Positions 17,353-27,141 of a DNA stretch of 64,000 nt are shown one piece after another (the stretch's first letter is position 1; each line of letters begins with the position of its first letter). Origin of the DNA: CAYJAD01 sp964370835 (GTDB lineage Bacteria > Desulfobacterota > Desulfovibrionia > Desulfovibrionales > Desulfovibrionaceae); NCBI GenBank assembly GCA_964370835.1, contig CAYJLO010000006.1, positions 1-64,000 on the forward strand. Direction: 5' to 3'. The notes under the pieces were generated by a model. The model was not told the origin of the DNA and did not search any database. It saw only the letters and a program-made list of their open reading frames with translations. The translations under genes and the position numbers were made by a program.

Positions 17353-18660
17353 TTATCCTGTTTTTTGTATAATAATACGCAATAAAAGCTCTACTCCGCG
17401 CAGTAAAGCTCCTTCATCAAAATCAAAAGTCGCAGAATGATGCCCACCGCTAAGTGCCGCACCCAATTGCATATACGTCCCTTGTCCGCCTTGCTCTTGA
17501 GCATGCTCCAAGAACCATGTGAAGTCCTCTGATGCCATGAATTTTGCCGAAGGAATGATCTTTTCAAAACAAGGCATATCTTGTGCTATGGCGCACACTT
17601 CATGGGCCAAGGACTCATCTGAAAAACCATTTACACAAGAACCAATACATGTGAATTCACAACAACAACCCCACATATGAGCCGCGCCTTGGCAAATTCG
17701 TTCAGCTTCTTGCACCATCCATTTATTGATGCCCTTTTCCACGGCGCGTGTCTCGCCCACCAAATGCGCATAACAAGGAACCACATTGGGAGCTCCGTCC
17801 ACATGCAATTGTCCTATGTTTACTCGCGTTTCGCCATGCCCATGTCTTGCAATGCTCAGCATGCCTTGTATGGCGGTGGTGGCTGCCAACAGTGCGTTAC
17901 GCCCCTCTTGCGGAGCAATGCCGGAATGGGCCGATTGGCCGGAAAAGGACACTTCAAAAGTGGTATTGGCTAAAAAATGTGTGGTTCCGGCCATGAGGGT
18001 GTCGGGACGTTGGGCTTGAACACCCAAATGCAGACCGTACACTTCTTGTACGCCTTGCATAACTCCTGCGGCAAGCATGGCCTTGGCCCCTTGCCCCACT
18101 TCTTCCGCCGGTTGAAAAATTAAACGTATGGTTCCCCGCAAAGGGGCGTGCCCTTGCTCTTTAAGCATATGCAAAGCCAGCCCTAGCCCCACGCCCATGG
18201 CCACATGGCCATCATGCCCGCAAGCATGCATAACACCGGTATTTTGAGAGCAAAAACCTTGCGATGTGGGCACGTGGTCTACATTTTTACTTTCCTCAAT
18301 GGCATTGGCGTCCATGTCAAAACGAAAAGCCAGCACAGGCCCCGGCCCAAAGGGAATATCCACCCACAAGCCGGTTAGGCCGTCTTCCATGGTGGCCACC
18401 AAAGATGGTAAAGCCCCCTGAATAATGGCTCTGGCTTTATGGCGTGCGCACAGCTCTTCTGTGGGCACTGTGAGGCGAGCTTCGCCCACTACAGCTTCTT
18501 TTCCCATGGTCACTGCGTAACCAAGGCCTAAAAAAAGTTCTGCTATTTTGCTTGTGGTGCGGTACTCAAGCCATGCCAGCTCAGGATACGCATGAATATC
18601 GCGACGAAATGCCACCGTTTGCGCGGCTATTTGCTGTATAATATCTGGCACATATTGCAT
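17353..18660 (-). CDS. M20 family metallo-amidohydrolase
   Basis: Cytoplasmic zinc hydrolase of the aminoacylase/hippuricase (AbgA/HipO-like) group that cleaves an N-acyl or amide bond on an amino acid. Motifs: HACGHDGHVAMG with metal ligands, EEVGQGA with catalytic and metal Glu, a dimerisation domain starting FEVSFSGQSAHSG, and the final HHSATFDFDE. The start at 18660 is fixed by AAGGAGGA four bases upstream; the longer frame (to 18693) has none. Length is 435 aa. Substrate cannot be told. First gene of a two-gene unit with the DMT transporter. Confidence 0.88.
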   Translation of the reverse strand: MQYVPDIIQQIAAQTVAFRRDIHAYPELAWLEYRTTSKIAELFLGLGYAVTMGKEAVVGEARLTVPTEELCARHKARAIIQGALPSLVATMEDGLTGLWVDIPFGPGPVLAFRFDMDANAIEESKNVDHVPTSQGFCSQNTGVMHACGHDGHVAMGVGLGLALHMLKEQGHAPLRGTIRLIFQPAEEVGQGAKAMLAAGVMQGVQEVYGLHLGVQAQRPDTLMAGTTHFLANTTFEVSFSGQSAHSGIAPQEGRNALLAATTAIQGMLSIARHGHGETRVNIGQLHVDGAPNVVPCYAHLVGETRAVEKGINKWMVQEAERICQGAAHMWGCCCEFTCIGSCVNGFSDESLAHEVCAIAQDMPCFEKIIPSAKFMASEDFTWFLEHAQEQGGQGTYMQLGAALSGGHHSATFDFDEGALLRGVELLLRIIIQKTG

Positions 18661-18848
18661 GGGGTCCTCCTTAAGCAAGCATTGCATATACACACCCTTT
18701 GCTCATAGCCTATCTAGCAAAAAAAGTATATATAAACGCCATTGTGAAAACATTAATAAGCATGCACGCAGCAAAACCTTAGTAGCAAAAATATGGTTTA
18801 TGTTCAAAAAGCTATGCTTATGTAAAAAGAGATACACTACTAAAACAG

Positions 18849-18877
18849 TTGACTTATCAAGGTTGTTTTTTTATGTT
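18849..18877 (+). promoter_or_regulatory. Sigma-70 promoter of the zinc-ribbon gene
   Basis: TTGACT (18849-18854), a 17-base spacer, then TATGTT (18872-18877). Transcription would start near 18884, leaving a leader of about 30 bases before the ATG at 18914. Confidence 0.65.
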
Positions 18878-18913
18878 ACGGGATGCTGGTATAGATAGAT
18901 GGTGAAAGGTCTC

Positions 18914-19177
18914 ATGGTTCAAAACTTACATTCTCCTGCCCAAACCTTACGATGCAAATCGTGTGAGGCAGAAATCTCTCCTGAAGCAACCTTCTGCTCG
19001 CAGTGTGGCATGGGGCAGATAAAGCATTTTGGTATCAAGCTTATATTGATATTAAGTGTTTGTTTTACTATTGTGGGATCTATTATTTTCTCCACCACGC
19101 AAGATCACCTAGCAGAGCTACTCCATACGCAACATATCTCCACCGATAGATATGTGAACTTTTCCACACCTCATTAA
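18914..19177 (+). CDS. Small zinc-ribbon membrane protein
   Basis: About 87 aa. An N-terminal zinc ribbon (CKSC, then 11 residues, then CSQC, about residues 14-32) is followed by one membrane helix (ILILSVCFTIVGSIIF) and a short tail of about 30 residues. The zinc ribbon would face the cytoplasm. No family name can be given; this arrangement is common among small regulatory or scaffold proteins. GAAAGG precedes the ATG at 18914; an ATG at 18899 is in frame but has no SD. Isolated + strand gene between minus-strand genes with its own promoter. Confidence 0.65.
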   Translation: MVQNLHSPAQTLRCKSCEAEISPEATFCSQCGMGQIKHFGIKLILILSVCFTIVGSIIFSTTQDHLAELLHTQHISTDRYVNFSTPH

Positions 19178-19245
19178 ACGTAGCACTCGCCTTCCCCCAT
19201 TACACCCTTTCGCTCTCTCATTTTAAGTTTTACACACCATTATCA

Positions 19246-20700
19246 TTATAAATATGGCGAAAAAAGCCAAAATGCCGCATTGCGCAACCGCACGGGCAAA
19301 GATTTTTTGTTCACATCTTCCATGGTGTAGGCAGTGCTTATTTTTTGCACATAACGAAAATGCGTTTTCATTTCTCTGGAAAAACTTGAATCAAAACATT
19401 CCACATTGAGCTCAAAATTAAGACGCAAGGAGCGCGCGTCAAAATTTGCAGAACCCATTTGTACATAATAATCATCCACCAAAAAGAGCTTGGTATGCGC
19501 AAAGGGTGGCCTTTGATAAAAAATACGCACTCCCACTTCCAAAAGCGTTGGCAATAGATGGAACGTGGCCCAATGCACCATGCAAATATTATTTTTTTCC
19601 GGCAAAATGATACGCACATCCACGCCGCGCAAAGCCGCCGCTTTCAAAGCCGCCATGACCTCATGGGTGGGTAAAAAATACGGCGTCATGATGCAAATGC
19701 TTTTGCGAGCAACGCCAATGGCTCCATAAATGAGCTCGTGCAAAGGATCTTTACCGGAGCCGGGCCCATCCAATACCACTCGACATAAAATATCGCCGCA
19801 CATATCTTCTTCTGCTCTGGCAGGCACAGAATAGTTATTGGTGCAAAACCCCCAATCCAACAAAAAGGCCTCGCGCAACTGACTTACCAAGGGGCCGGAG
19901 CAGGCAAAGTGCACATCTTGCACGGAAAAATCTTTGTGCGTATTCCTATGATAGTCAGCTATATTCATACCACCGGTAAAGCCCTTACTATCTGCCACCA
20001 GCACTTTGCGGTGATTACGCAAATTGATGGAAAATTTGGGCGGAAAAAAACGCAATGGCATGAATTCTACTATCTGCACGCCTCTTTCCTGTAAATGACG
20101 CCACGGGCGCGACCAAGAATAATATTGCCCCATGCCATCCACCAAAAGACGCACATCCACACCGCGCTGCGCAGCTTCCCCCAAGGCTTGCATGAACTTT
20201 GCGCCAATATCACCACCATTAAAAATGTAGGTCACAAGGTACACATAGTCTTCGGCCTCTTCAATGGCTTCGAGCATATGTGTATAGGCTGCATCTCCGT
20301 CAAAAAGCGGATGCACAGCATTGCCGCCACTGATGGATTTACCCGTAAGTTTGCGACCTACCGTATTCATGGGGATAAATTTCTTTGGAATGAAGGAGCT
20401 TTGCACGTGCCCTTCGGGTTTTTTATCGGGATGGGAACATTTGACGTATTCGGGACAGTCCAAAGCCTTCAGTTGAGCTTTGCGCATGAGAGATGCGGCG
20501 CGACTTTCTGAACGCGCAATGCCAAAAATAGTATACAAAACGACTCCCACCCAAGGGAGAAAGACTATGGCCACCGACCATGCCAGTGCCGAACGCGGAT
20601 TGCTTTTATGGAGCAAAAGATGCCCCAGCGCCACCGCAGAAAAGAGATATGCCACGGAAAGTGGCTTAAGATCTAAAAATTGAAACCAATGTACTTCCAT
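19246..20700 (-). CDS. cls: Cardiolipin synthase, phospholipase D type
   Basis: Condenses two phosphatidylglycerol molecules into cardiolipin at the inner membrane. Two N-terminal membrane helices (about 13-33 and 38-60) precede two PLD domains. The HKD motifs are HRKVLVAD (about residue 230) with GGMNI after it, and HTKLFLVD (about 400) with GSANFD after it. Length of 484 aa is typical of ClsA. Start ATG follows GGAAAG. CdsA at 6211 makes the CDP-diacylglycerol upstream in the same pathway. Confidence 0.95.
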   Translation of the reverse strand: MEVHWFQFLDLKPLSVAYLFSAVALGHLLLHKSNPRSALAWSVAIVFLPWVGVVLYTIFGIARSESRAASLMRKAQLKALDCPEYVKCSHPDKKPEGHVQSSFIPKKFIPMNTVGRKLTGKSISGGNAVHPLFDGDAAYTHMLEAIEEAEDYVYLVTYIFNGGDIGAKFMQALGEAAQRGVDVRLLVDGMGQYYSWSRPWRHLQERGVQIVEFMPLRFFPPKFSINLRNHRKVLVADSKGFTGGMNIADYHRNTHKDFSVQDVHFACSGPLVSQLREAFLLDWGFCTNNYSVPARAEEDMCGDILCRVVLDGPGSGKDPLHELIYGAIGVARKSICIMTPYFLPTHEVMAALKAAALRGVDVRIILPEKNNICMVHWATFHLLPTLLEVGVRIFYQRPPFAHTKLFLVDDYYVQMGSANFDARSLRLNFELNVECFDSSFSREMKTHFRYVQKISTAYTMEDVNKKSLPVRLRNAAFWLFSPYL

Positions 20701-20726
20701 GGGCTTTCCGTTTTTAGCTATATTTT

Positions 20727-20757
20727 AAAAAAAAGGCTGTCTTCTAATAAGACAGCC
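20727..20757 (-). terminator. Terminator of the giant sensor gene
   Basis: GGCTGTCT (20735-20742) pairs with AGACAGCC (20750-20757). On the minus strand the hairpin is followed by eight T. Confidence 0.88.
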
Positions 20758-20767
20758 CTAAGATATA

Positions 20768-23700
20768 TTACGCTTGTAAGGCTGCTTTATTCCTTTGTAC
20801 GCTCATGTCTAATTCTGGTAACAAATCTTCCAGCGCGCTTTGGTCACCCGCTCTGGCGGCGGCTTCCACGGTGCGTGAAAGGCGACCGAGAGTGCGTAAG
20901 CCAAAGATTTCTGCGCTGTGAGCCATGGCTCCAGCCGATTGTTCCACGCCCTTCCAATGCCCCGCACGAAGCTCGTCATGGGCCCTTGCTAAGTATGCAT
21001 CAAGCTCAAAGAGCAATTGCTCAATGGGGTTAAGCCCTTGCGGAATTTCAAGGGGAATGTTTTCCTCTGACATGCCATCATGGGCATTCTCATCCGACTC
21101 CGGCTCTGATCGTACATCTTGCACATGGGCCTGCGCTGCCTCATCATCCTGCGGGACGGACTCTGCGTCCCATGCAAAAGGAGAAAAAGCTTTTGACGTA
21201 AGCTTACTCTCTTCAGAGCTTGCTTGTAAAGGCTCTTGCTGTGCAAGACTTTCTGCTGTTGGCTCATTCTGCACAGAAGAATCATGCAAGGCGGCAGACG
21301 CTTCGGCATCAGAGGGTATATCTTCAAAGAAATCTTCCACTGATTCTGTGGAATTATCCTCTGCTTTTTCGGCTTCTTCATTTTGCAATTCGCCAAGATA
21401 TTGACGCAAATGATTTAACTCTGCGCGGCCACGCTCTTCGGCGTCTGTGTCACGATGAAAAGTTAATTCCGGCAAATCTTCAGCAGACTTGGCACCAAGG
21501 GGCGTCATGCTCAAAGGATCGTCCTCTTGCAAACCAAGATTTTCTTCTGACTTTTTGGACGCTTGCACAGCCACCGGCATGGGTTCGCCCACCCATTCTT
21601 GAGAAGGAGATGTCACCGGTGCAGGGGCAGGTTTAGGGCTTTTGCGTAAGCCCAGTAAAGACCCCAAAAGCGAGCGCTTTGGCTCAGGCGATTCAGTGGG
21701 CCCCATGTCCAATAACTCAGAGGCAGACGAAGACACAGGCTCTTCCACCTGCTCTCCCTCGTGCGGTATTTCCTGTTCTGGCGAGAAGGAAGGGTCTGGC
21801 ATAGATTCTGGCATGGACTCGGGCACAGGTTCAAATACAGCCTCGGGCTCTTGTTGCGACTCTTGCTGTTGCGCCCCTTGTGGTGTTAACTTTTCTTTAT
21901 CATCTGAAACAGTTACATCTTTATTTATGGGCATAGGTTCGCCCACCCACTGATCACCCTGCAACGAACTTTGTAGCTCTTGCGTGGCGGCGGCCAATTG
22001 TGCCACCAAGTTCACCTTGGGCTTTTCTGCCACATTTTTCTTAGTTCTAAGAATAACAGGGGCCTTTTTAGGCTTTGTCCCCACAGGTACAGGCTCACCT
22101 ACCCACTCACCACCACCACTCTGCGACGAAGTTTTAGCGTGTTCAAAGGGCACTGTTCCCTTGGGGCGCAACATACTGCGAGGTTGCACACGCACCACAG
22201 GACGCGTGGCTTCATGCAAAGTCACCCCATCGGCCACTTCTTCATGGCTTAACACCGACACTTCAGAATCTTTTTCCTCAGCATCTTGGCCCTCAGAATC
22301 TTTGCCCTCGGACTCTTGACTAATGCTATCCAAAAGTTTTTGCACAGACAGCGCACCGTCACTCATGGGCATGGGTGCAGGTTCTTCTTTAACCTCGTTG
22401 CCTTGCCCTTCGTCATCATCCATACCTATAAGAGATGTTAAATAGGCAGCATTACTTTTATCTTCCGAAGGGGCAGGACGTGTAGAGCTTGTAGCGCGTT
22501 CTTGTTCAAAATCCGACTCCGATCGTTGCAGCATCTCTTCCATGAGTTCATCATCTTCTGCTTTAGGACTGTGCTTTTGAATAAAATGCCTTTCCTGATC
22601 AGACAACACGTCAGCTATAGATCCGGGCTCTTCATCCCCTTCATACGCTTTTTGCGCATTTTGAGGTTCATCATCCACACCACCCAGCAAAATGGCATCG
22701 CCTAAAGAGTTGGACGCATATTCTGCGGTGGATGCATGTTTCGCATATTCTTCTTCGGCGTCTTTATGCACTTCCTCCATGAATTCTTCACTGAGCTCTT
22801 CTATGAGAGCCTGCACTTCTGAATCCAGAGGATCTGTATCTTGCGTGGCTTGCGAGCCTTGTTCGGGCGCGATTTCATGGTCATGTGCCGTATCAGGCGT
22901 CATATGCAACGCCATTTCCACATCTTGTACTACGGCTTCTGCGGGCGCAGGAGCATCAAAAACCATGTCCATGAGCGGCTCGGGCAAAGTGCTTGACGAG
23001 GCAGACTTCGACTTAGGATGCTGGCCTGCCATCTCTAAAATGGGCAAGCCTGTATCAATGATTTCCTCTTCCTGCATTTGCGGCTCGTGCTCTTCTTGCG
23101 CATACAATTCGTCTTGCACAAGGGCCTGCTCGGGATCAGAAGATTCATCAATTTTCTTAAATACATCTTCAAATGTGTCTTCACGTAGCTCTTCTTGCGG
23201 CTCGTGCTGACTCTGCTCTTGCTCTGCCAAAATAAAATTGGTCACCTCTTCGGTGATACTGCCAATATCTTCTTGATGTTGTACTATTTTTTCAATGGCT
23301 TGTTGCGCCAAAATGGCTTCCAAATGGGAGCATAAGCTTTGCTTGGTCACAGGCAAGGGCATGCAATGGGTAAAACCAAAGGCCTCAAAATATCTTTCGG
23401 GCTCAGGTAAGGCAGGATCTGGCGCATAAATGGCCAAACACACAGGAAAGTTTTCTTGTTTTTCTTGGCTAAATTTATACAAAGTTTGCATGGTTTGCTC
23501 CAAGTTTGCACTGGGCATACGCGTATCCACAATGATGAGAGAGGAACCATGTTCTTTATAAATATCTGCCACTTGCTCACCATTGCGAGCTTCTGCCACG
23601 GGTTGTTCCACTTTTTCCAAGAAAAAACGCCACATATGTCTTTCATCGGTATTGTCAGACAAAAGAATAATGGGATTATTTTTCTCTTCTTGCGGCGTAG

Positions 23701-25690
23701 GAGCGGCGTCCTTTTGCGAGAAAGAGCATACCTCACAATGCACCGTGAAAGAAATGGAAGCTCCGTGCGCATTGCACTCCACACCTAAAAAGCCGTGATA
23801 GGACGCGGACAATTCCCAAGCTCTGGCCAAGGCCGTAACACTGCGATCTTGCGGAGGTTTACCCGTGCCTGTATCGGTGATGGTGAAAAGCAAATGCCCT
23901 GGGTTGACGCTTTCGGGCACACGCCGCACCGCCAATTGTACGGCCCCTCTATGGGTGGAGCGCACCGAACTTTCCAACAGTAAACGCAATACAAACAATA
24001 ACTGTAAGGCGTCTCCCTTATAGCATTGCGCCAAGTGCGGTGGCATAAACCAAGACAGGGCTATGTTTTTCTTATCCGCCACGGGAGATACGGAATCATG
24101 GGCTTGGCGCAACAAGCTTTGTAAGTCGAAAATATTATCTTCTATGCCACCCATGGAAGGCACAGCCATGCGCTCTCTGGCAGGAGCGTGCAATATTTGT
24201 AAGATTTCTTTGCTCACCGTGCTTAAGGATTGAATGCTTTCCTTGGCGGCCACAGGCAAAGCACAATCTTCCAGGGCCGACACATGACGGCTCAATTGCT
24301 CCACAGGCCAGCGTAGCTGTTCCTCCAAAGGAGATATGGCGCGTTTGGGTGCGCTGTCTTCGTCTTGCTGTTCTTCCGTATCAAGGCTTTGTGCCTCTTC
24401 CACGGGAACCAAGCGCAAGTTAGGGTCACTTTCCACCAAGCTTTCCACACTGGAACCGCCCTCATGAGCGGCATCTTGCCCTTGTTCATGCCAAGCATCG
24501 GCGGTGGTGGTACCCACAAGAAAAAGCGTTCCCAGTGCCACACCCCAAAGAGGTAGTGCCGCAAGCACGCCCAAGGACAAAAGACTAAAGCCCACGGGGG
24601 GCAAAAGCCCCACCACGGCCACTGCCACAGCCAAGGGCGGCACCAAGCACGCTATGAGAAAGCGACGAGAGCCCACATAACCGCTCATGCAGGTGGCCAA
24701 AGAAGTGGGCACAAAAAGCAAGAGTAACAAAGGCCAAAGCTCTAAATAGCGCACTGTCCATGTGAAGCCCGGCACCAAAGGCAAAAGGGCCACCACAATA
24801 CCCACCGCCGTGAGAAGTACATATTGTATATCTATGGCGCGAGACTGCTGTGGCGTATTCATGATATGACGTGCCACATGTGCCCATAAAATAAGGGCTA
24901 CACCGGGGGCTAGCACAGCACTCAAGTCTCCCATGGGGATATGCGCTGTGGCATAGGTGGGAATGCCCACAATGGCGTGATAAAGTACCACCGCCGTATA
25001 TAAACCTGCCCAATAACGCCACTGCCCCTTGCCACTAACGCCTCGCAAAAGGCAGAGCAACATAACCACAAAAAGCCCCACAATGGCGGCTGGATAAGCC
25101 AAGAGCTCAAAGGAAGTGGCGGCATTGTGCGGCGTGCGCAGTACAGGCGAAAACCATAAATTGGGCAATCCATTTAAACGAATATATGCCGTAATGGTAG
25201 TATCTTGCTGTTCCGGCATGAGAAAAATGCCCCGAGAACTGGGGGTATACTCTTGCCATTGCATGGGATTTTGCACTTCGGGCACAAAAAGCAAAGCCTT
25301 TTGAGCAAGCGCACTGCCAAGATCTAGCAAATAGGTGGGATCCTCAGCGGCATTTGCCTTGGCAGAAAGGGTGAATCGCAGCCAAAGAACGCCAAAATCT
25401 TGTTCATAGCCCGATTGTAAGGGTGAAAATTTCTTTTGGATTTGCGGATTTTGTATATCTTGCACCGAAAGAGTTCCGCTTTCATCCACAAAGGCTGACA
25501 TATAAGGCGCCAGTTCAAAGCTTTCTTTTTGCGCCTCGGCCAAGGGAATATTGGGCACAGAATCAGAAGCCGCATGGGCTCCCAGTGTAAGCCAAGACCA
25601 AGCCAAGGCCGTTATGAGAAGAAAGCTCCACAAAGGAAAAAAAGACGGTGCTTGAACAGCCCCTTTATTACGCAAATCGTGCCATGTCAT
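20768..25690 (-). CDS. Giant 7TM pseudo-hybrid sensor protein with acidic linker and Hpt-like end
   Basis: About 1640 aa. Order: signal peptide (about 1-42), a periplasmic 7TMR-DISMED2-like domain (about 50-190), seven membrane helices (about 200-400), a histidine-kinase-like core (about 455-650), a receiver-like domain (about 670-800), an acidic low-complexity linker of roughly 730 residues, and an Hpt-like four-helix domain (last 100). Key residues are altered. The HisKA-type stretch reads EEQLRWPVEQL, so the phospho-His is Glu. The N-box lacks its Asn, although DTGTG remains. The receiver keeps its Asp (VDTRMP) but has SD for the acidic pair. In the Hpt region the canonical His position appears to be Gly, with a His four residues on. 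The linker holds three WVGEP(V/M)P motifs near residues 1200, 1251 and 1369. GGAGG lies five bases before the ATG at 25690. Probably a signalling scaffold; its function is not recognised. Confidence 0.75.
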   Translation of the reverse strand: MTWHDLRNKGAVQAPSFFPLWSFLLITALAWSWLTLGAHAASDSVPNIPLAEAQKESFELAPYMSAFVDESGTLSVQDIQNPQIQKKFSPLQSGYEQDFGVLWLRFTLSAKANAAEDPTYLLDLGSALAQKALLFVPEVQNPMQWQEYTPSSRGIFLMPEQQDTTITAYIRLNGLPNLWFSPVLRTPHNAATSFELLAYPAAIVGLFVVMLLCLLRGVSGKGQWRYWAGLYTAVVLYHAIVGIPTYATAHIPMGDLSAVLAPGVALILWAHVARHIMNTPQQSRAIDIQYVLLTAVGIVVALLPLVPGFTWTVRYLELWPLLLLLFVPTSLATCMSGYVGSRRFLIACLVPPLAVAVAVVGLLPPVGFSLLSLGVLAALPLWGVALGTLFLVGTTTADAWHEQGQDAAHEGGSSVESLVESDPNLRLVPVEEAQSLDTEEQQDEDSAPKRAISPLEEQLRWPVEQLSRHVSALEDCALPVAAKESIQSLSTVSKEILQILHAPARERMAVPSMGGIEDNIFDLQSLLRQAHDSVSPVADKKNIALSWFMPPHLAQCYKGDALQLLFVLRLLLESSVRSTHRGAVQLAVRRVPESVNPGHLLFTITDTGTGKPPQDRSVTALARAWELSASYHGFLGVECNAHGASISFTVHCEVCSFSQKDAAPTPQEEKNNPIILLSDNTDERHMWRFFLEKVEQPVAEARNGEQVADIYKEHGSSLIIVDTRMPSANLEQTMQTLYKFSQEKQENFPVCLAIYAPDPALPEPERYFEAFGFTHCMPLPVTKQSLCSHLEAILAQQAIEKIVQHQEDIGSITEEVTNFILAEQEQSQHEPQEELREDTFEDVFKKIDESSDPEQALVQDELYAQEEHEPQMQEEEIIDTGLPILEMAGQHPKSKSASSSTLPEPLMDMVFDAPAPAEAVVQDVEMALHMTPDTAHDHEIAPEQGSQATQDTDPLDSEVQALIEELSEEFMEEVHKDAEEEYAKHASTAEYASNSLGDAILLGGVDDEPQNAQKAYEGDEEPGSIADVLSDQERHFIQKHSPKAEDDELMEEMLQRSESDFEQERATSSTRPAPSEDKSNAAYLTSLIGMDDDEGQGNEVKEEPAPMPMSDGALSVQKLLDSISQESEGKDSEGQDAEEKDSEVSVLSHEEVADGVTLHEATRPVVRVQPRSMLRPKGTVPFEHAKTSSQSGGGEWVGEPVPVGTKPKKAPVILRTKKNVAEKPKVNLVAQLAAATQELQSSLQGDQWVGEPMPINKDVTVSDDKEKLTPQGAQQQESQQEPEAVFEPVPESMPESMPDPSFSPEQEIPHEGEQVEEPVSSSASELLDMGPTESPEPKRSLLGSLLGLRKSPKPAPAPVTSPSQEWVGEPMPVAVQASKKSEENLGLQEDDPLSMTPLGAKSAEDLPELTFHRDTDAEERGRAELNHLRQYLGELQNEEAEKAEDNSTESVEDFFEDIPSDAEASAALHDSSVQNEPTAESLAQQEPLQASSEESKLTSKAFSPFAWDAESVPQDDEAAQAHVQDVRSEPESDENAHDGMSEENIPLEIPQGLNPIEQLLFELDAYLARAHDELRAGHWKGVEQSAGAMAHSAEIFGLRTLGRLSRTVEAAARAGDQSALEDLLPELDMSVQRNKAALQA

Positions 25691-25873
25691 ATATGCCTCC
25701 GACAATGTATTCTCTTGGCTGGAAAATTTTCCATATGTGTCTCGTACTACAGCAGACGCTGATTACACTGTAGTAGTATGTAAATCGAATTATACCAACG
25801 CACATGAAAGCACGTTACTCAAGCATCTCGCAAAAGTGCTTCACAAAAAGTTTCTGCAATCGTATAAAATAAC

Positions 25874-25915
25874 TAAAGCCGCCCCAGAGTACACGACTCC
25901 ATGGGGGCGACTTTA
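25874..25915 (-). terminator. Terminator at the end of the ccm operon
   Basis: TAAAG-CGCCCC (25874-25885) pairs with GGGGCG-CTTTA (25904-25915) around a 17-base loop with one internal mismatch. A modest T-rich stretch follows on the minus strand. Confidence 0.6.
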
Positions 25916-25941
25916 GAAAAGTTCACGTTGGGATGTGGCTC

Positions 25942-26541
25942 TTACATTTTTTTGAGCATATCCTCAACTCTTTGCCCATCGGGAGTTTTAGCATTGGGAT
26001 TTAAGCGCACCAATCGTTGCCACATTTCTTTGGCTTCATCCTTACGGTTTAAGTCAAAGTACAACACTACGCCCGCATTGAAAAGGGAGTTTTCGTGGCG
26101 TGGGTCCACTTGACTGGCTTTGCGATAGGATTCCAACGCCAAATCAAATTTATCCAAAAGGCGGTACATGGTGCCTCTGTCGGTCAAAACATTAGCATTA
26201 TTTGGTTTTATTTCCAATGCTTTTGTGTAGGCCATGACAGATTTTTCTGGCTGTTTGGCATCAAAATACAAATTACCCAAATGTATCCAGCCATCGGCGT
26301 CCTTGGGGTTTTGCGCCGCAAAGGCTTCGGCATCGGTAATATGCTCATCATTATCTTGCATTACTTCAAGATTACTGGTGCCTTGACCACCTTGAGGTGT
26401 GGTACTGCCCATGAGCGCAGGAATAAGCGTGCCCAAATACAAACCAAATAACAAGGCCGCCACCACAGAAACATAGAGCGTGCTACGGCGCACCATGACA
26501 GGAGCACTGGGGCCTGAAGCGTTTTTTCTTTTTTGTGTCAT
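25942..26541 (-). CDS. Membrane-anchored TPR protein of the cytochrome c maturation operon
   Basis: 199 aa. One N-terminal membrane helix (about 22-45), then periplasmic tetratricopeptide repeats (about 70-190, units such as ADGWIHLGNLYFDAKQPEKSV and ANVLTDRGTMYRLL). In System I, TPR proteins (CcmI/NrfG type) hold apocytochrome c for heme ligation; that role is inferred from position as last gene of the ccm operon, 15 bp after a second TPR gene. No CcmG or CcmH is encoded here. Confidence 0.8.
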   Translation of the reverse strand: MTQKRKNASGPSAPVMVRRSTLYVSVVAALLFGLYLGTLIPALMGSTTPQGGQGTSNLEVMQDNDEHITDAEAFAAQNPKDADGWIHLGNLYFDAKQPEKSVMAYTKALEIKPNNANVLTDRGTMYRLLDKFDLALESYRKASQVDPRHENSLFNAGVVLYFDLNRKDEAKEMWQRLVRLNPNAKTPDGQRVEDMLKKM

Positions 26542-26556
26542 AAGCTTTATTCCCTC

Positions 26557-27141
26557 TTATTGAGCAGGAGCTTGCTCAAGTTTTTTCACTTCATCTTCAA
26601 TGGCCAAGCGCAAAGAATCCGGCAAGTTTTTATCCTGTAACGCCGTCTTCAAATGCTCAAGGGCGCGCTCTTTATTATCCAAATAGTAAGCATAGAGCAC
26701 ACCAAGGCTATAACGGGCCGAAGCGTCGTTATTCATGGTCACCACTTTTTCCAAAGATGCGGCGGCTTCGGCATGCTTTTCTTTATTATGTAGCACTATG
26801 CCTAGCATATAATGCGGCTCTGACTTGGTGGCGTCAATTTTAATGGCGCGCTGTAAAAAGGACTCTGCCGCGTCCCATTGCTGGGTTTGAATGAGTAAAT
26901 CAGACGTGTGCACAAGCATGTCGAAATCATCGGGTTTTTGCTTCAATTCTTCCATATGCGTGCCAATTTCCGTCATGAGGGCCGCCATGGGGTCTGCGGC
27001 TTCACTGGAGGAAGAAGGATTACCTTGCACAACCAAAGGCTCGCCCGAGATTCGTTGTTGTAACGAAATACCAAGCATCACCAACAAGCCCAAAGTAAGA
27101 AGGGCCAAAATTATTTTACGAGAAGCAGCTAACTCAAACAT
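26557..27141 (-). CDS. Membrane-anchored TPR protein, CcmI/NrfG-like
   Basis: 194 aa with an N-terminal membrane helix (about 9-28) and TPR repeats (about 70-180; WDAAESFLQRAIKIDATKSEPHY type units). Predicted periplasmic apocytochrome chaperone, by analogy with CcmI. Its start ATG lies inside the last codons of ccmD (overlap AATGTTTGA), which places it firmly in the ccm operon. Confidence 0.82.
   Translation of the reverse strand: MFELAASRKIILALLTLGLLVMLGISLQQRISGEPLVVQGNPSSSSEAADPMAALMTEIGTHMEELKQKPDDFDMLVHTSDLLIQTQQWDAAESFLQRAIKIDATKSEPHYMLGIVLHNKEKHAEAAASLEKVVTMNNDASARYSLGVLYAYYLDNKERALEHLKTALQDKNLPDSLRLAIEDEVKKLEQAPAQ

Noticed and set aside
22692..23210. 172-codon + strand frame rich in Ser and Cys
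   Set aside because: Antisense to the acidic linker of the giant sensor protein; its Ser/Cys content is what Glu/Ala/Gln codons give when read backwards.
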